From BOKV01 sp041987205 (GTDB lineage Bacteria > Pseudomonadota > Alphaproteobacteria > Rhizobiales > Rhizobiaceae), in assembly GCA_041987205.1 (NCBI GenBank), contig JBHIWX010000006.1, positions 1-64,000 on the forward strand: a stretch of 64,000 nucleotides of DNA. The letters are read 5' to 3'. The position numbers were made by a program, and so were the translations under genes. This document shows positions 38,660-47,989 of this stretch, in pieces (position 1 is the first letter of the stretch; each line of letters opens with the position of its first letter). Below the pieces are notes generated by a model that was given only the letters and a program-made list of their open reading frames with translations, did no database searches and was not told where the DNA came from.

Positions 38660-39618
38660 CGGGCTGGATCTGCACGCTTCCTCTGATCGCCTCCCTGTTT
38701 GCCGCCTGCGGCCCGGCCGAACCGCTCGCCGTGGGTTATGTCGAGGGCGAATACGTTTTGCTAGCGCCGCTCGACGTCGCCCAGATCACCTCCGTCGAGG
38801 TCCGCAAGGGCGACAGGCTGTCGCCCGGCGCGACAGTGGCGGTTCTGGAGAAGGAAGATGCCAACAGCGCCGTCGCCGAGGCGGAAGCCGCCTGGCGTCA
38901 GGCTGTCGCTGAACTCGAGAATTTGCGCGAGGGCAAGCGCGCCGAAGAGATCGACGTGATCGAGGCGACGCTCAATTCGGCGCGAGCCGAACTAACGGAG
39001 GCAAACCGTTCCTTCGAGCGCCAGAAGGAACTGTCTGGCCAGGGCTTTGCCTCGAAGGCGAATTACGACGCGGCCGAAACCCGCGTGGCGCTGGCAAAGG
39101 CGAAGATCTCGGAACTGGAAGCCAATCTGGCAGTGGCCCGTCTGCCGGCGCGGCCTGCCCAGATCGAGGCGGCCGAAAGCGCCGTCAAGCGCGCCGAGGC
39201 GAGCCTGCAAAACGCGCGTTGGCGCCTGGAAAAGCGCGTGATCGCCGCGCCGGCCGAGGGCGAGGTCTCCGACGTCATCCTGCGCCGGGGGGAATTGGCC
39301 GGCCCGTCCGCGCCGGTGGTCTCCTTCCTGCCCGACAACGCCACCAAGCTGAAGCTCTACGTGCCGGAGGCCTCGCTCTCCGCCGTCCGCGTGGGCACGC
39401 GCATTGCGGTGCGTTGCGACGGCTGCAGTGATGGCCTGTCGGCGACGATCAGCTATGTCTCACGCGAACCGGAATTTACCCCGCCGGTCATCTATTCGAT
39501 CAACAACCGCCAGAAGCTCGTCTATCTCGTCGAGGCCCGTCCGGACGATGACGCGACCGCGCTCAAGCCCGGCCAAATCGTCGACGTCGTACTGGCCGGA
39601 ACGGATGCTGCGCAATGA
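38656..39618 (+). CDS. HlyD/YbhG family membrane fusion protein, possible lipoprotein
   Basis: A 320-residue periplasmic adaptor. The start LPLIASLFAAC could be a lipobox with Cys18, though Phe at the -3 position is not ideal. The biotinyl-lipoyl-like domain (ITSVEVRKGDRLSPGATVAV) is split by a long coiled coil (about residues 90-190), and the C-terminal half has the HlyD beta-barrel (VIAAPAEGEVSDVILRRGEL). It links the inner-membrane ABC unit to an outer-membrane channel. The outer-membrane partner is not in the window. Confidence 0.86.
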   Translation: MTGWICTLPLIASLFAACGPAEPLAVGYVEGEYVLLAPLDVAQITSVEVRKGDRLSPGATVAVLEKEDANSAVAEAEAAWRQAVAELENLREGKRAEEIDVIEATLNSARAELTEANRSFERQKELSGQGFASKANYDAAETRVALAKAKISELEANLAVARLPARPAQIEAAESAVKRAEASLQNARWRLEKRVIAAPAEGEVSDVILRRGELAGPSAPVVSFLPDNATKLKLYVPEASLSAVRVGTRIAVRCDGCSDGLSATISYVSREPEFTPPVIYSINNRQKLVYLVEARPDDDATALKPGQIVDVVLAGTDAAQ

Positions 39619-40586
39619 CCAGTCCCGCTGCGGCAATCCACGAAGGCGAAGAACCGATCATTGATGTCACCGGGCTGACCAAGCGCTACGGCGCGAAGAC
39701 GGTGGTCGACCACGCTTCGCTGAAGGTCTATCGCGGCGAGATCGTCGGTTTCCTCGGGCCCAACGGATCGGGCAAAACCACGACCATCCGCATGATCTGC
39801 GGCCTGCTGACCCCCGATGAGGGTTCCGGCAAGGTGCTCGGCTTCGACGTGCTCGAGGAAAGCCTGAGCATCAAGAACGAGGTCGGCTACATGACGCAGA
39901 AATTCTCGTTCTACGAGGACCTGTCGATTGCCGAGAACCTGACCTTCGTCGCCCGGCTCTACCGTTTGTCGCCGGTCTCCGACTATGTCGACGCGACCTT
40001 GGAACGGCTTGGCCTGACCTCCAGGCGCAACCAGCTTGCCGGCACGCTGTCGGGCGGCTGGAAACAGCGCCTGGCGCTGGCCGCCTGCATCATGCACGAG
40101 CCGAAGCTCCTGCTGCTCGACGAGCCGACGGCCGGTGTCGATCCCAAGGCGCGGCGCGAGTTCTGGGACGAAATCCACGAGTTGGCCGGCGAGGGGCTCA
40201 CCGTGCTGGTCTCTACCCACTACATGGACGAGGCCGAACGCTGCCACCGCATCAACTACATCTCCTATGGCAAGATGATCGCCGAGGGCACGGTGGACGA
40301 CGTGGTTCGCGAGTCGGGCCTGACGACCTATCTCGTTCACGGACCGAAACTCGACCGCGTCACCGCCGAACTCGTCGGCAAGCCCGGCGTCGAGCAGGTC
40401 GCGCCCTTCGGTAATTCGCTGCACGTGGTAGGCAGCGATCCGGAACTGCTCAAGTCTGCGCTGGCGCCGCTTTCGGGCCGATCCGACCTCGTTGTCGAGC
40501 CGGGCGAGACGAGCCTTGAGGACGTGTTCATCAAGTTCATGGCCGATTCCACTGACAACATGGCCGACAACGGAGCGGATGCGTGA
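39615..40586 (+). CDS. ABC transporter ATPase, YbhF/CcmA-like
   Basis: A 323-residue nucleotide-binding subunit. Walker A FLGPNGSGKTTTIRM, signature LSGGWKQRLALA and Walker B LLLLDEPTAGVD are intact. It starts 4 bases before the HlyD stop. In E. coli the equivalent YbhF carries two ATPase domains; here there is one, so the transporter would use a homodimer of this subunit. A C-terminal extension of about 80 residues resembles the DUF4162-like tail of this subfamily. Confidence 0.92.
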   Translation: MTSPAAAIHEGEEPIIDVTGLTKRYGAKTVVDHASLKVYRGEIVGFLGPNGSGKTTTIRMICGLLTPDEGSGKVLGFDVLEESLSIKNEVGYMTQKFSFYEDLSIAENLTFVARLYRLSPVSDYVDATLERLGLTSRRNQLAGTLSGGWKQRLALAACIMHEPKLLLLDEPTAGVDPKARREFWDEIHELAGEGLTVLVSTHYMDEAERCHRINYISYGKMIAEGTVDDVVRESGLTTYLVHGPKLDRVTAELVGKPGVEQVAPFGNSLHVVGSDPELLKSALAPLSGRSDLVVEPGETSLEDVFIKFMADSTDNMADNGADA

Positions 40587-41728
40587 TGTTCAGCTTCGCC
40601 CGTTTCTCGCCGACCCGCCTCGGCGCCATGCTGGCCAAGGAATTCATCCAGATGCGCCGCGACCGGCTCACCTTCGGCATGATGCTCGGCATCCCGCTGG
40701 TCCAGCTCGTCCTGTTCGGCTACGCCATCAACAACGACCCCAAAGGCCTGCCGGCCGTTCTGGTCGAGACCAGCGCCGATCCCTATTCACGGGCCATCGT
40801 CTCCGCGCTGGAGATGACGGACTATTACCGCTTCAACCATGTCGCGGCGAGTGCGGCCGAGGCCGAGCGCCTGCTGGCGAGCGGCGAGGTTGCCTTCGCG
40901 GTGACGATCCCGTCGGATTTCGGCACCCGTGTCGAGCGCGGCGATAATCCGACCATCCTGATCGAGGCCGATGCGACCGATCCGGCCGCCGCCTCGGGTG
41001 CGATCTCCACGCTGGGCACCGTGGCGGCGGAGGCGCTGAAGCGCGAGCGCGGCCAGGATTCGCTGCACGCCAGCCGCCAGCCCGGTGCGCTCAACGTCGT
41101 TGTCCACCGCCGCTACAATCCCGAGGGCATCTCGCAATACAATGTCGTGCCGGGCCTGCTCGGCGTCATCCTGCAATTGACCATGGTCATGATGACCTCG
41201 ATGGCGCTGACCCGCGAAGCCGAGCGCGGCACCATGGAAAACCTGCTGGCCATGCCGGCGTCTCCGATGGAGATCATGCTGGGCAAGGTGCTGCCCTATC
41301 TGGCGATCGGCGCAGTCCAGGTCGTCGTCGTCCTCGGCGCGGCCAAGACGCTGTTCGGCGTGCCCTTCCTGGGCAGCTACGGGCTGCTGCTTACCGGTAT
41401 CCTGATCTTCGTCTTCGCGCTGGTGCTGCTCGGCTATTTCATCTCGACGCTGGCGCGAACGCAGATGCAGGCCATGCAGCTCACCTTCTTCTTTTTCCTG
41501 CCCTCGATCATGCTGTCGGGCTTCATGTTCCCGTTTCGCGCCATGCCCGAATGGGCGCGCGCGCTGGGCGAGATACTGCCGCTCACCCATTTCAACCGCG
41601 TCATCCGCGCCATCATGCTCAAGGGTGCAGACTATGCGGTGATCTCGTTCGAGCTATGGATTCTGGTCGTCTTTGTCGGCGTCTATGCCGGGCTGGCACT
41701 CATGCGCTTCCGCACCACGCTGGATTGA
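40586..41728 (+). CDS. ABC-2 type transporter permease, YbhS/YbhR-like
   Basis: A 380-residue membrane subunit with the ABC-2 layout: one N-terminal span (RLTFGMMLGIPLVQLVLFGY), a large periplasmic domain, then five spans. MENLLAMPASPMEIMLGKVL and FFLPSIMLSGFMFPFRAMPE are typical of the family. The ATG at 40586 overlaps the ATPase stop by 1 base; a GTG three bases earlier is possible. Only one permease is present, compared with two (YbhS, YbhR) in E. coli, so it likely homodimerises. Confidence 0.9.
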   Translation: MFSFARFSPTRLGAMLAKEFIQMRRDRLTFGMMLGIPLVQLVLFGYAINNDPKGLPAVLVETSADPYSRAIVSALEMTDYYRFNHVAASAAEAERLLASGEVAFAVTIPSDFGTRVERGDNPTILIEADATDPAAASGAISTLGTVAAEALKRERGQDSLHASRQPGALNVVVHRRYNPEGISQYNVVPGLLGVILQLTMVMMTSMALTREAERGTMENLLAMPASPMEIMLGKVLPYLAIGAVQVVVVLGAAKTLFGVPFLGSYGLLLTGILIFVFALVLLGYFISTLARTQMQAMQLTFFFFLPSIMLSGFMFPFRAMPEWARALGEILPLTHFNRVIRAIMLKGADYAVISFELWILVVFVGVYAGLALMRFRTTLD

Positions 41729-41754
41729 CGCTTGGGAAAGCCCGGAGACAAGAG

Positions 41755-41787
41755 CCCCGGAGGTGGTGCCGCCTCCGGGGTTTTTTG
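41755..41787. terminator. Intrinsic terminator after the efflux operon
   Basis: Stem CCCCGGAGG (41755-41763) with CCTCCGGGG (41772-41780), loop TGGTGCCG, then six T residues. It ends the ABC operon and lies 18 bases before the convergent universal stress gene. Confidence 0.9.
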
Positions 41788-41804
41788 TTTGGCGTGAGAC
41801 GCGC

Positions 41805-42644
41805 TCAGCGCGACATCAGCGTCAGCGTGGTCATCGATTTAAGCATCGAATAGGTGACACCGCCGAACAGCCTTTCGCGGATGCGCGACTTGGAATAGGC
41901 GCCCATGACGAGCAAATCCGTGCCCGAATCCGACATGCGGTTCTGGATCGCGGCCGACGCCGAAATGCCGCCCGAACCCTGGTTGACGACTTCCGCCTTC
42001 ACGCCGTGGCGGTCCAGCGCCTGAGCGATCTCGGCAGCAGCCATCAGGGCGCTGTGCTCGTCCGATTCCTTCGGATCGATGCACAGGATTTCAACCTTGC
42101 CCGACCGTTTCAGGAAGGGCAGGGCATCGAAGGTCGCGCGTGCCGCCTCGCGGCTTCCGTTCCACGCCACGACCACCTTGTCGAGCTTGAGCGGTGCCTT
42201 CCAGGTATAGGGCACGAACAGCACCGGACGACCGGATTCGAAGACCAGCGCCTCTAGATCGGCGGCCGGGTCGTCCTCGCGGTCGGGGTCGATCTGCTGG
42301 GCGACGGCGAGATCGGCGGCAAGCGCGCTGGCGATCGACGAGATCGCGCTGTCGCCCATGAAGGTTTCAGCGCCGCGCCATTCATAGGAGATGCCTTCAC
42401 CCTCGCAGCGCTTGTTGAAGGCGGCCTCGAGCGTCTTCATGCGTTCGCGGTTTTCCTCGATGATGCTTTCGTCGAAGGGAACGCCCTCCGCACCGATCGC
42501 CGGCACATAGGCGGCTGGCGACGGTTCCGCATGAACGCCGATCAGATGGCCCGAACTGTCGCGGACCAGTTCCGCCGCGACGCTGACGACCCGCTCCATG
42601 TCCTCTTGACCACGAATGACGGCAACGACGGTTTTCAATTCCAT
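41805..42644 (-). CDS. Universal stress protein, two-domain
   Basis: A 279-residue cytosolic protein made of two UspA-type domains. The second domain ends VMGAYSKSRIRERLFGGVTY, a variant of the nucleotide-binding loop G-2x-G-9x-G(S/T) in which the first glycine pair is altered. Domain 1 begins MELKTVVAVIRGQEDMERVV. The start has GGAGG upstream. Such proteins accumulate under stress or starvation; ligand binding is uncertain. Confidence 0.87.
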   Translation of the reverse strand: MELKTVVAVIRGQEDMERVVSVAAELVRDSSGHLIGVHAEPSPAAYVPAIGAEGVPFDESIIEENRERMKTLEAAFNKRCEGEGISYEWRGAETFMGDSAISSIASALAADLAVAQQIDPDREDDPAADLEALVFESGRPVLFVPYTWKAPLKLDKVVVAWNGSREAARATFDALPFLKRSGKVEILCIDPKESDEHSALMAAAEIAQALDRHGVKAEVVNQGSGGISASAAIQNRMSDSGTDLLVMGAYSKSRIRERLFGGVTYSMLKSMTTLTLMSR

Positions 42645-42988
42645 TGGGTGACCTCCACCTTTCGACGATACCCGGTAACCGGGTCATTGCTGGACCGATC
42701 GCCGGCCTGTGGCATTGATTCCTGTCAATTGCCGGCGAACGAACGCGAGCACCCCAGGGATGGTGTCCGGACGGGCCGACACGATGGCGGCACGAAAAAC
42801 CTTCGGCCAGTCGATGGGGTGGACGCGAGTCATGCCTTGACTAGCACGGCGGCAGCGCGCCAACCAAAGAAAACGCCGCGATGGCGACCCTCCAACGGTT
42901 ATCTGGTGATATCGTGAGCATGAATTGCCGGCTCCTGTCGCCGGACTGGACCGAGCGATCGTCCTAAAATAGTTTCGACAGGGATTGG
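42645..42988. other. Gene-free stretch before the sulfotransferase-like gene
   Basis: About 344 bases between two divergent genes. It must hold the stress-protein promoter near 42645-42700. No RNA gene or terminator was seen, and short frames lack ribosome sites. Confidence 0.5.
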
Positions 42989-43801
42989 GTGGGGTCGAAT
43001 GATACATGGGACGTCGGATTGGTCCGGCGAGATGCATTGACACACTACGACCCGAAAAAGCCCGTTATCTCCTTCCACGTCCCCAAGGCCGGCGGGAGTT
43101 CACTGCGGGAGTATATGGACAATTTTTTCGACGTTGTTTTGCCGCACTACAATTACCAGGAAAACATTGCGGGAATTGATGTCTGGAAACTGCCGACTCG
43201 CTGGCAGGTCAAAAGCCTGAAGCGGCTCGCCCGCAAACGGCGCCTCTGCATTCACGGTCATTTCAGAAGGTCACAGAAATCCTTCTACGACGATTATTAC
43301 CCGGACGCCGATCAGTTCATCACGCTGTTGCGCGACCCCCTCGAGATGACGATCTCTCAATATTATTACGCCAAACGCCTGGAGTCGGAGGGCGGCAAAA
43401 AGGTCAAGGACTCCCTCGACACCTTTGTCGCGAGCCACACGAGCAGTTGGGACGACCATTTGCCGGTCGGGTTCGTCGACGACACGGAAAACGCCATCAA
43501 GGGCTTTCTTGCCGTCGGCACCCTGGAACGCGTCGACCTTTACCTGGATCGCCTGGCCGAGGTGACGGGTCGCCGTCCCGCCGAACCTTTTCCACACGCC
43601 AATACCTCACCGCGCGGCAAGCCGCCTTCCGAAGCTGCGGTTGCCGAGTGGATGAAGCAGAATTGGCGCATCGTGGAATCCTACGACACGGTTCGCTCCT
43701 TCTCCGAGGCGCGTCCCATCCAGTCGCGTCCCGCGCTTCGATTCAACGGCATGCTCGAGCGTTTTCTCGCGAGGTTCAGGCCCTATTCCTCGCCGAAATA
43801 G
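42989..43801 (+). CDS. Sulfotransferase family protein
   Basis: A 270-residue protein with PAPS-binding features: ISFHVPKAGGSSLREYMDN (5'-phosphosulfate loop, residues about 26-44) and FITLLRDPLEMTISQYYYAK (3'-phosphate site, about 110-129). It is a single-domain cytosolic enzyme that would transfer sulfate from PAPS to a sugar or lipid. The chosen start is GTG at 42989 after AGGGA. The base composition is visibly more AT-rich than its neighbours. No sulfate-activation genes are nearby. Confidence 0.75.
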   Translation: MGSNDTWDVGLVRRDALTHYDPKKPVISFHVPKAGGSSLREYMDNFFDVVLPHYNYQENIAGIDVWKLPTRWQVKSLKRLARKRRLCIHGHFRRSQKSFYDDYYPDADQFITLLRDPLEMTISQYYYAKRLESEGGKKVKDSLDTFVASHTSSWDDHLPVGFVDDTENAIKGFLAVGTLERVDLYLDRLAEVTGRRPAEPFPHANTSPRGKPPSEAAVAEWMKQNWRIVESYDTVRSFSEARPIQSRPALRFNGMLERFLARFRPYSSPK

Positions 43802-43898
43802 GTTCTCGCCATTCCGCTTGCGTCAGCAACCCGGTGTGACCGGTCGTGAAAGCCCTCGCGACCGATGTGGGGGGCGAGGCAGTCATCGGCATTCAGGA

Positions 43899-45458
43899 CT
43901 ACGGCGCCTTGAAAAAGTCACCCTGTTCCCCGCCCGCTGATTTCGGCTTGCGCGGGCTGGGTTCTCTTGTCGCCCCTCCGTCCGAACGCTTCCCGCCCTT
44001 CTGTTCCGCTTCGTCCGACGGTTCGCCATCCCCCGCGACAGCCGAAAACCTTCCGTCATGCATCTGCACGGAGAAGCTGTCCCCGGTGTGGATGGAGGCG
44101 GCGCGCATCACCGGATCGCCATTCGCGTCCCGGATCAGAGCGAAGCCGCGTTCGAGCACTTTCTCGTGGCTCAAACTTCCGATCAGCCGCCAGTTCTGGT
44201 CCAGTCGCTCGCGCGCATGCCGGGTCGTGCGTTCGAGCACGCGCCAGTCGAGCCGCCTTGCCGTAGCCTCGAGGCGCTGGCGGCTCGCCCCGGTCCGGTT
44301 GCGGTAGGCGCTGCGTGACGCGACTTCCAGAACGCGCAATTTCTCGCGCGCCCGTTCGAAGCGCCCGTCGAGCAGCCGCCGGCTGAGCCTCGGTGCGACT
44401 TCGCCGTAATTGCTGCGCTTGCGCTGCACCGCCAGCCGCATGGCGCCGGCAAGCATGCCGGCTGCCGTATCGAGGCGCTGGCGCGGCGTCGACAGGATGT
44501 CGGCCGGCGTGCCGAGCCCGCGTTCGGCGGACCTGAGATCGGCACGCAGCCGCTCCATCGTCCGCGTGAGCCCGGTACGCAGCCGCGCGGTCAGGGTCGC
44601 TACCAGCGCTTCGAGTTCCGCCTTGACCGGTACTGCGATCTCGGCCGCGCCTGTCGGCGTTGGCGCGCGCAGATCGGCGGCGAGGTCGATCAGTGTCCAG
44701 TCGGTTTCGTGGCCGATGGCCGAGATCAGCGGTATCCGCGAAGCCGCGACCGCCCGCACCACGGCCTCGTCGTTGAAGCCCCACAGATCCTCGATCGAGC
44801 CGCCACCGCGCGCCACCACGATAAGATCGGGCCGTGCGATCGCGCCGCCGGCCTCGATCGCGTTGAAGCCCTCGATGGCCGCCGCGACTTCCTGTCCGGA
44901 AGTCTCGCCCTGCACCCGGACTGGCCAGACGATGACATGCAGCGGAAAGCGGTCGGAGATGCGGTGCAGCACGTCGCGGATGACCGCGCCGGTCGGCGAG
45001 GTGATGACGCCGATTACCTTCGGCAAATAGGGCAGGGGCCGCTTGCGTGCCTCGTCGAACAGGCCCTCGGCGGCGAGCTTCTTCTTGCGCTCTTCCAGCA
45101 GCGCCATCAGCGCGCCGGCGCCGGCCGGCTCCAGATTGTCGATGACGATCTGGTATTTCGAGGAGCCGGGATAGGTCGTCAGCTTGCCGGTGGCGATGAC
45201 CTCCATGCCTTCCTCGGGGCGGTATTTCAGCTTTGATACCGTACCGCGCCAGATGACGGCTTCCAGCCGTGCCCGCTCATCCTTCATGGAGAAATAGCAG
45301 TGGCCGGACGAATGCGGCCCGCGAAAGCCGGAGATCTCGCCACGCACCCGCACCCGGCCGAACGTATCCTCGACCGTGCGCTTGAGCGCCTGGGAAATCT
45401 CGCTCACCGAGAATTCGGTCACGTTGGAGGCGGGGCTTGTGGGGTCGGATGAATTCAT
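43899..45458 (-). CDS. xseA: Exodeoxyribonuclease VII large subunit
   Basis: A 519-residue subunit of the single-strand exonuclease that degrades DNA in both directions, used in repair. The OB-fold N-terminus (VRVRGEISGFRGPHSSGHCY) and the central signature VARGGGSIEDLWGFNDEA with ISAIGHETDWTLIDLAAD are intact. The C-terminal basic tail is long (KPKSAGGEQGDFFKAP at the end). The small subunit xseB is not adjacent. Confidence 0.94.
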   Translation of the reverse strand: MNSSDPTSPASNVTEFSVSEISQALKRTVEDTFGRVRVRGEISGFRGPHSSGHCYFSMKDERARLEAVIWRGTVSKLKYRPEEGMEVIATGKLTTYPGSSKYQIVIDNLEPAGAGALMALLEERKKKLAAEGLFDEARKRPLPYLPKVIGVITSPTGAVIRDVLHRISDRFPLHVIVWPVRVQGETSGQEVAAAIEGFNAIEAGGAIARPDLIVVARGGGSIEDLWGFNDEAVVRAVAASRIPLISAIGHETDWTLIDLAADLRAPTPTGAAEIAVPVKAELEALVATLTARLRTGLTRTMERLRADLRSAERGLGTPADILSTPRQRLDTAAGMLAGAMRLAVQRKRSNYGEVAPRLSRRLLDGRFERAREKLRVLEVASRSAYRNRTGASRQRLEATARRLDWRVLERTTRHARERLDQNWRLIGSLSHEKVLERGFALIRDANGDPVMRAASIHTGDSFSVQMHDGRFSAVAGDGEPSDEAEQKGGKRSDGGATREPSPRKPKSAGGEQGDFFKAP

Positions 45459-45521
45459 TGGCTCGACTTGAACAGCTTCATGACGTTCCAGCCTAGCAGA
45501 TTCGACACGAGGATTTCACGC

Positions 45522-47060
45522 CTATGCGAATTCGCCCGCCGGCGCAGCCCGCAAGGTGCGTGCGACGACGAGCACCAGCAGGGCGATGGCCGCCAGCGCG
45601 ACCGCGAACCAGGAGCCCATCGCGGCGAGCGCAGTGGCGCCGGCCCAGAAGATCGAGGAGAAGGCCTCCGCGAAGGTCGCCACCCGCGACGAGGTCTGGC
45701 GACGGCGGAAATTGGAACGCTTGGCCTGAGAGCGGAACCAGAGCTGGATCATCGTTGCCGACACGCCGGCGGCCGCGATGCCGCAAAGGCAGATGAGCGC
45801 GTTGACCGGCGATACCCACGCCATGATTGCGAGGATTGGCGCGACGACCAGCGCCAGAGCACCGAGCACCGCCTCGATTTTGGCACGCAGGATCATGCCG
45901 CGCGTCACCGGCGCGGTGGCGACCAGTTCCGGCGCGTCCTCGCCAGAGATGGCGAGCCAGGCAAGCCCACCCGCCAATTGGCCCGACGCCATTACCAGAA
46001 CCGGTACGACGACGGCCGGCAGCGTGCCCGACGTGCCGAAGCCCTTCCACAGCATGAAGGCCGGCGGCACTAGGTAGAAAACCTGCATCAGCGTCTGCGA
46101 GATCAGCCAGTGGTCGCGCGCCAGCAATTTCCATTCCTTGCGCCGCAGCGCCGCGCGTACCGACTGGCGGCGGAAATCGCGGTCGCGCGCAGTTTTCGAC
46201 CTTCGGGACTGGCCGATGCCGGCCGCCGAGACCACCTTGTCGGCGAACCCGTTCGAATAGGCCGCGACCGCGAAGGCGAAGGCGAGCGCCGAAACGCCCA
46301 GTACGGCAAGAAGCGGCAGCCATTCGCCCTGCATCGCGCGGGCCGGATACCAGAACGCGGAATCCACGCCGGGCAGCCAGACCCGCACTGTGTCGGAGGT
46401 CAGGAAATTCAGGCGCGACAGCGTGCCCATAGAACTGATCGCGGCAAGCTGGATGCCGATGATGAAACTGGCGCCGACGAGCGCGGCGATGATCTGGGCG
46501 GCCAGGCGTGTCCGTTTCGCGCCGATCAGGCGGAACAGCCCGATGGTGACCGACAGCGCCAGCACGGCGGCGATGGCACCGAAGGCGAGCAGGACCGGAT
46601 AGGCGGCCAGCCAGCCGGGATGGTCGGTCACCGCGAGAACGTTGATGAAAGGCGCGCCGAGCAGCAGCGACAGCATCGCCGTGGTGATCGCGATCGCGCC
46701 GATCCGCACCGCGAACAGCCGCCGGATCGAGGCGGGCGAGGAGACGATCAGATCGAGATCGGAGCGCGAATAGAAGGCGCGCGTCACCGATTCCATCGCC
46801 TGCGAGGTCATCAGCGAAAACGGCAGGACGAGCAGGGCCGTGATCGTGATCCACTGGTCGATGGCCGGACGCGCCGCCTCCTCCGAGCCCGACAGCATGC
46901 CCCAGGCGAGGAAGTGCAGCGCAATCGCCGCGAACCCGATCACGATGAGCGCGATCTTTTCCCGGCTGCGCCTGCCGGCCGTGGTCATCGCCATCAGGTC
47001 GCGCCAGGCGAGCCGCGTTTCGTGGCGCGCCAGCCAGGTGAGACTTGCCGGCTGGCTCAT
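45522..47060 (-). CDS. ABC transporter permease, large membrane subunit
   Basis: A 512-residue protein with about 12 hydrophobic spans, for example IALIVIGFAAIALHFLAWGM near residue 36 and ITALLVLPFSLMTSQAMES near residue 72. It begins MSQPASLTWLARHETRLAWR and overlaps the ATPase stop by 4 bases, so the two form a two-gene ABC unit. A substrate is not evident; unlike FtsX or LolE types no large periplasmic domain is seen. Confidence 0.82.
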   Translation of the reverse strand: MSQPASLTWLARHETRLAWRDLMAMTTAGRRSREKIALIVIGFAAIALHFLAWGMLSGSEEAARPAIDQWITITALLVLPFSLMTSQAMESVTRAFYSRSDLDLIVSSPASIRRLFAVRIGAIAITTAMLSLLLGAPFINVLAVTDHPGWLAAYPVLLAFGAIAAVLALSVTIGLFRLIGAKRTRLAAQIIAALVGASFIIGIQLAAISSMGTLSRLNFLTSDTVRVWLPGVDSAFWYPARAMQGEWLPLLAVLGVSALAFAFAVAAYSNGFADKVVSAAGIGQSRRSKTARDRDFRRQSVRAALRRKEWKLLARDHWLISQTLMQVFYLVPPAFMLWKGFGTSGTLPAVVVPVLVMASGQLAGGLAWLAISGEDAPELVATAPVTRGMILRAKIEAVLGALALVVAPILAIMAWVSPVNALICLCGIAAAGVSATMIQLWFRSQAKRSNFRRRQTSSRVATFAEAFSSIFWAGATALAAMGSWFAVALAAIALLVLVVARTLRAAPAGEFA

Positions 47061-47842
47061 GCCGCGTTCGCTTCGCGTGCCGGGTCGTTGACGTCGCCAT
47101 CCGCCCCGTCGTCTTCCGAGACGATGTCGAGGAAGACATCCTCCAGCGTGCCGTCGCCCTTGCCGGCGCGAGCCCTCAGTTCGCCTAGCGTGCCCTCGGC
47201 AACGAGGCGGCCCGTTGCGATGACGCCGATCCGCTCGGCCATGCGTTCGGCGACCTCGAGAATGTGCGTGGTCATGATCACGGTCGCGCCATGCGAAACG
47301 CGCTCCTTGAGCACCTGCTTGACCAGCCGCGCCGAGGCTGCGTCGAGACCGGTAAGAGGTTCGTCCAGGATGATCAGACGGGGGTCATGGATCAGCGCCC
47401 CGGCGAGTGCCACCTTCTGGCGCATGCCGCGCGAGAAACCCTCGCAGCGCTCATGGGCATGCGGTGCCAGTTTCAGCCAGGCCATCAGCCGGTCGGCCTC
47501 GGCGCGGGCCCGCCCGGCATCGATGCCCCACAGGCCGGCGACGAATTCGAGATATTCCAGCGGGGTCAGCCGGTCGTAGATCATCGGCTCGTCCGGCACC
47601 CATGCGGTGATCCGCTTGGCGCCGACGGGATCGGTCAGCGTGTCATGTCCGAACACCGAGATCGAGCCCCTGTCGGGCTTGAGCAGACCGGTCACCATTT
47701 TCAGCGAGGTCGTCTTGCCCGCGCCGTTCGGCCCCAGAAGCGCATAGAACTCGCCGGACCGCACCGTCATGGTCAGGCCGGCGACCGCGGGGCGGTCGAA
47801 GCGCTTGTGGAGATCGACGATTTCGAGCGCATTGGTCGCCAT
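47057..47842 (-). CDS. ABC transporter ATP-binding protein
   Basis: A 261-residue ATPase with Walker A LLGPNGAGKTTSLKM, signature FSRGMRQKVALAGAL and Walker B LIILDEPLTGLD. It begins MATNALEIVDLHKRF and is the upstream partner of the permease gene. The FSRGM signature variant is common in bacitracin/Nod-type exporters. Export of an unknown substrate is likely. Confidence 0.9.
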   Translation of the reverse strand: MATNALEIVDLHKRFDRPAVAGLTMTVRSGEFYALLGPNGAGKTTSLKMVTGLLKPDRGSISVFGHDTLTDPVGAKRITAWVPDEPMIYDRLTPLEYLEFVAGLWGIDAGRARAEADRLMAWLKLAPHAHERCEGFSRGMRQKVALAGALIHDPRLIILDEPLTGLDAASARLVKQVLKERVSHGATVIMTTHILEVAERMAERIGVIATGRLVAEGTLGELRARAGKGDGTLEDVFLDIVSEDDGADGDVNDPAREANAA

Positions 47843-47989
47843 GGGGCGTATTCCCTCTCCACGGAGCTTGCGGGATTGAAGAACGACCCATCCTAGAACG
47901 CACAGGGTTGCCGTGCGGTAAACCCGACCCGAAGATTTGGCGTCAATTCGGCATTTGCGGCCAGGGCCCCAAAGAGCCCGTGAAAGTGC

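Noticed and set aside
42531..42917. Possible 128-codon gene over the stress protein start
   Set aside because: Overlaps the start of the universal stress gene on the other strand and has no supporting features.
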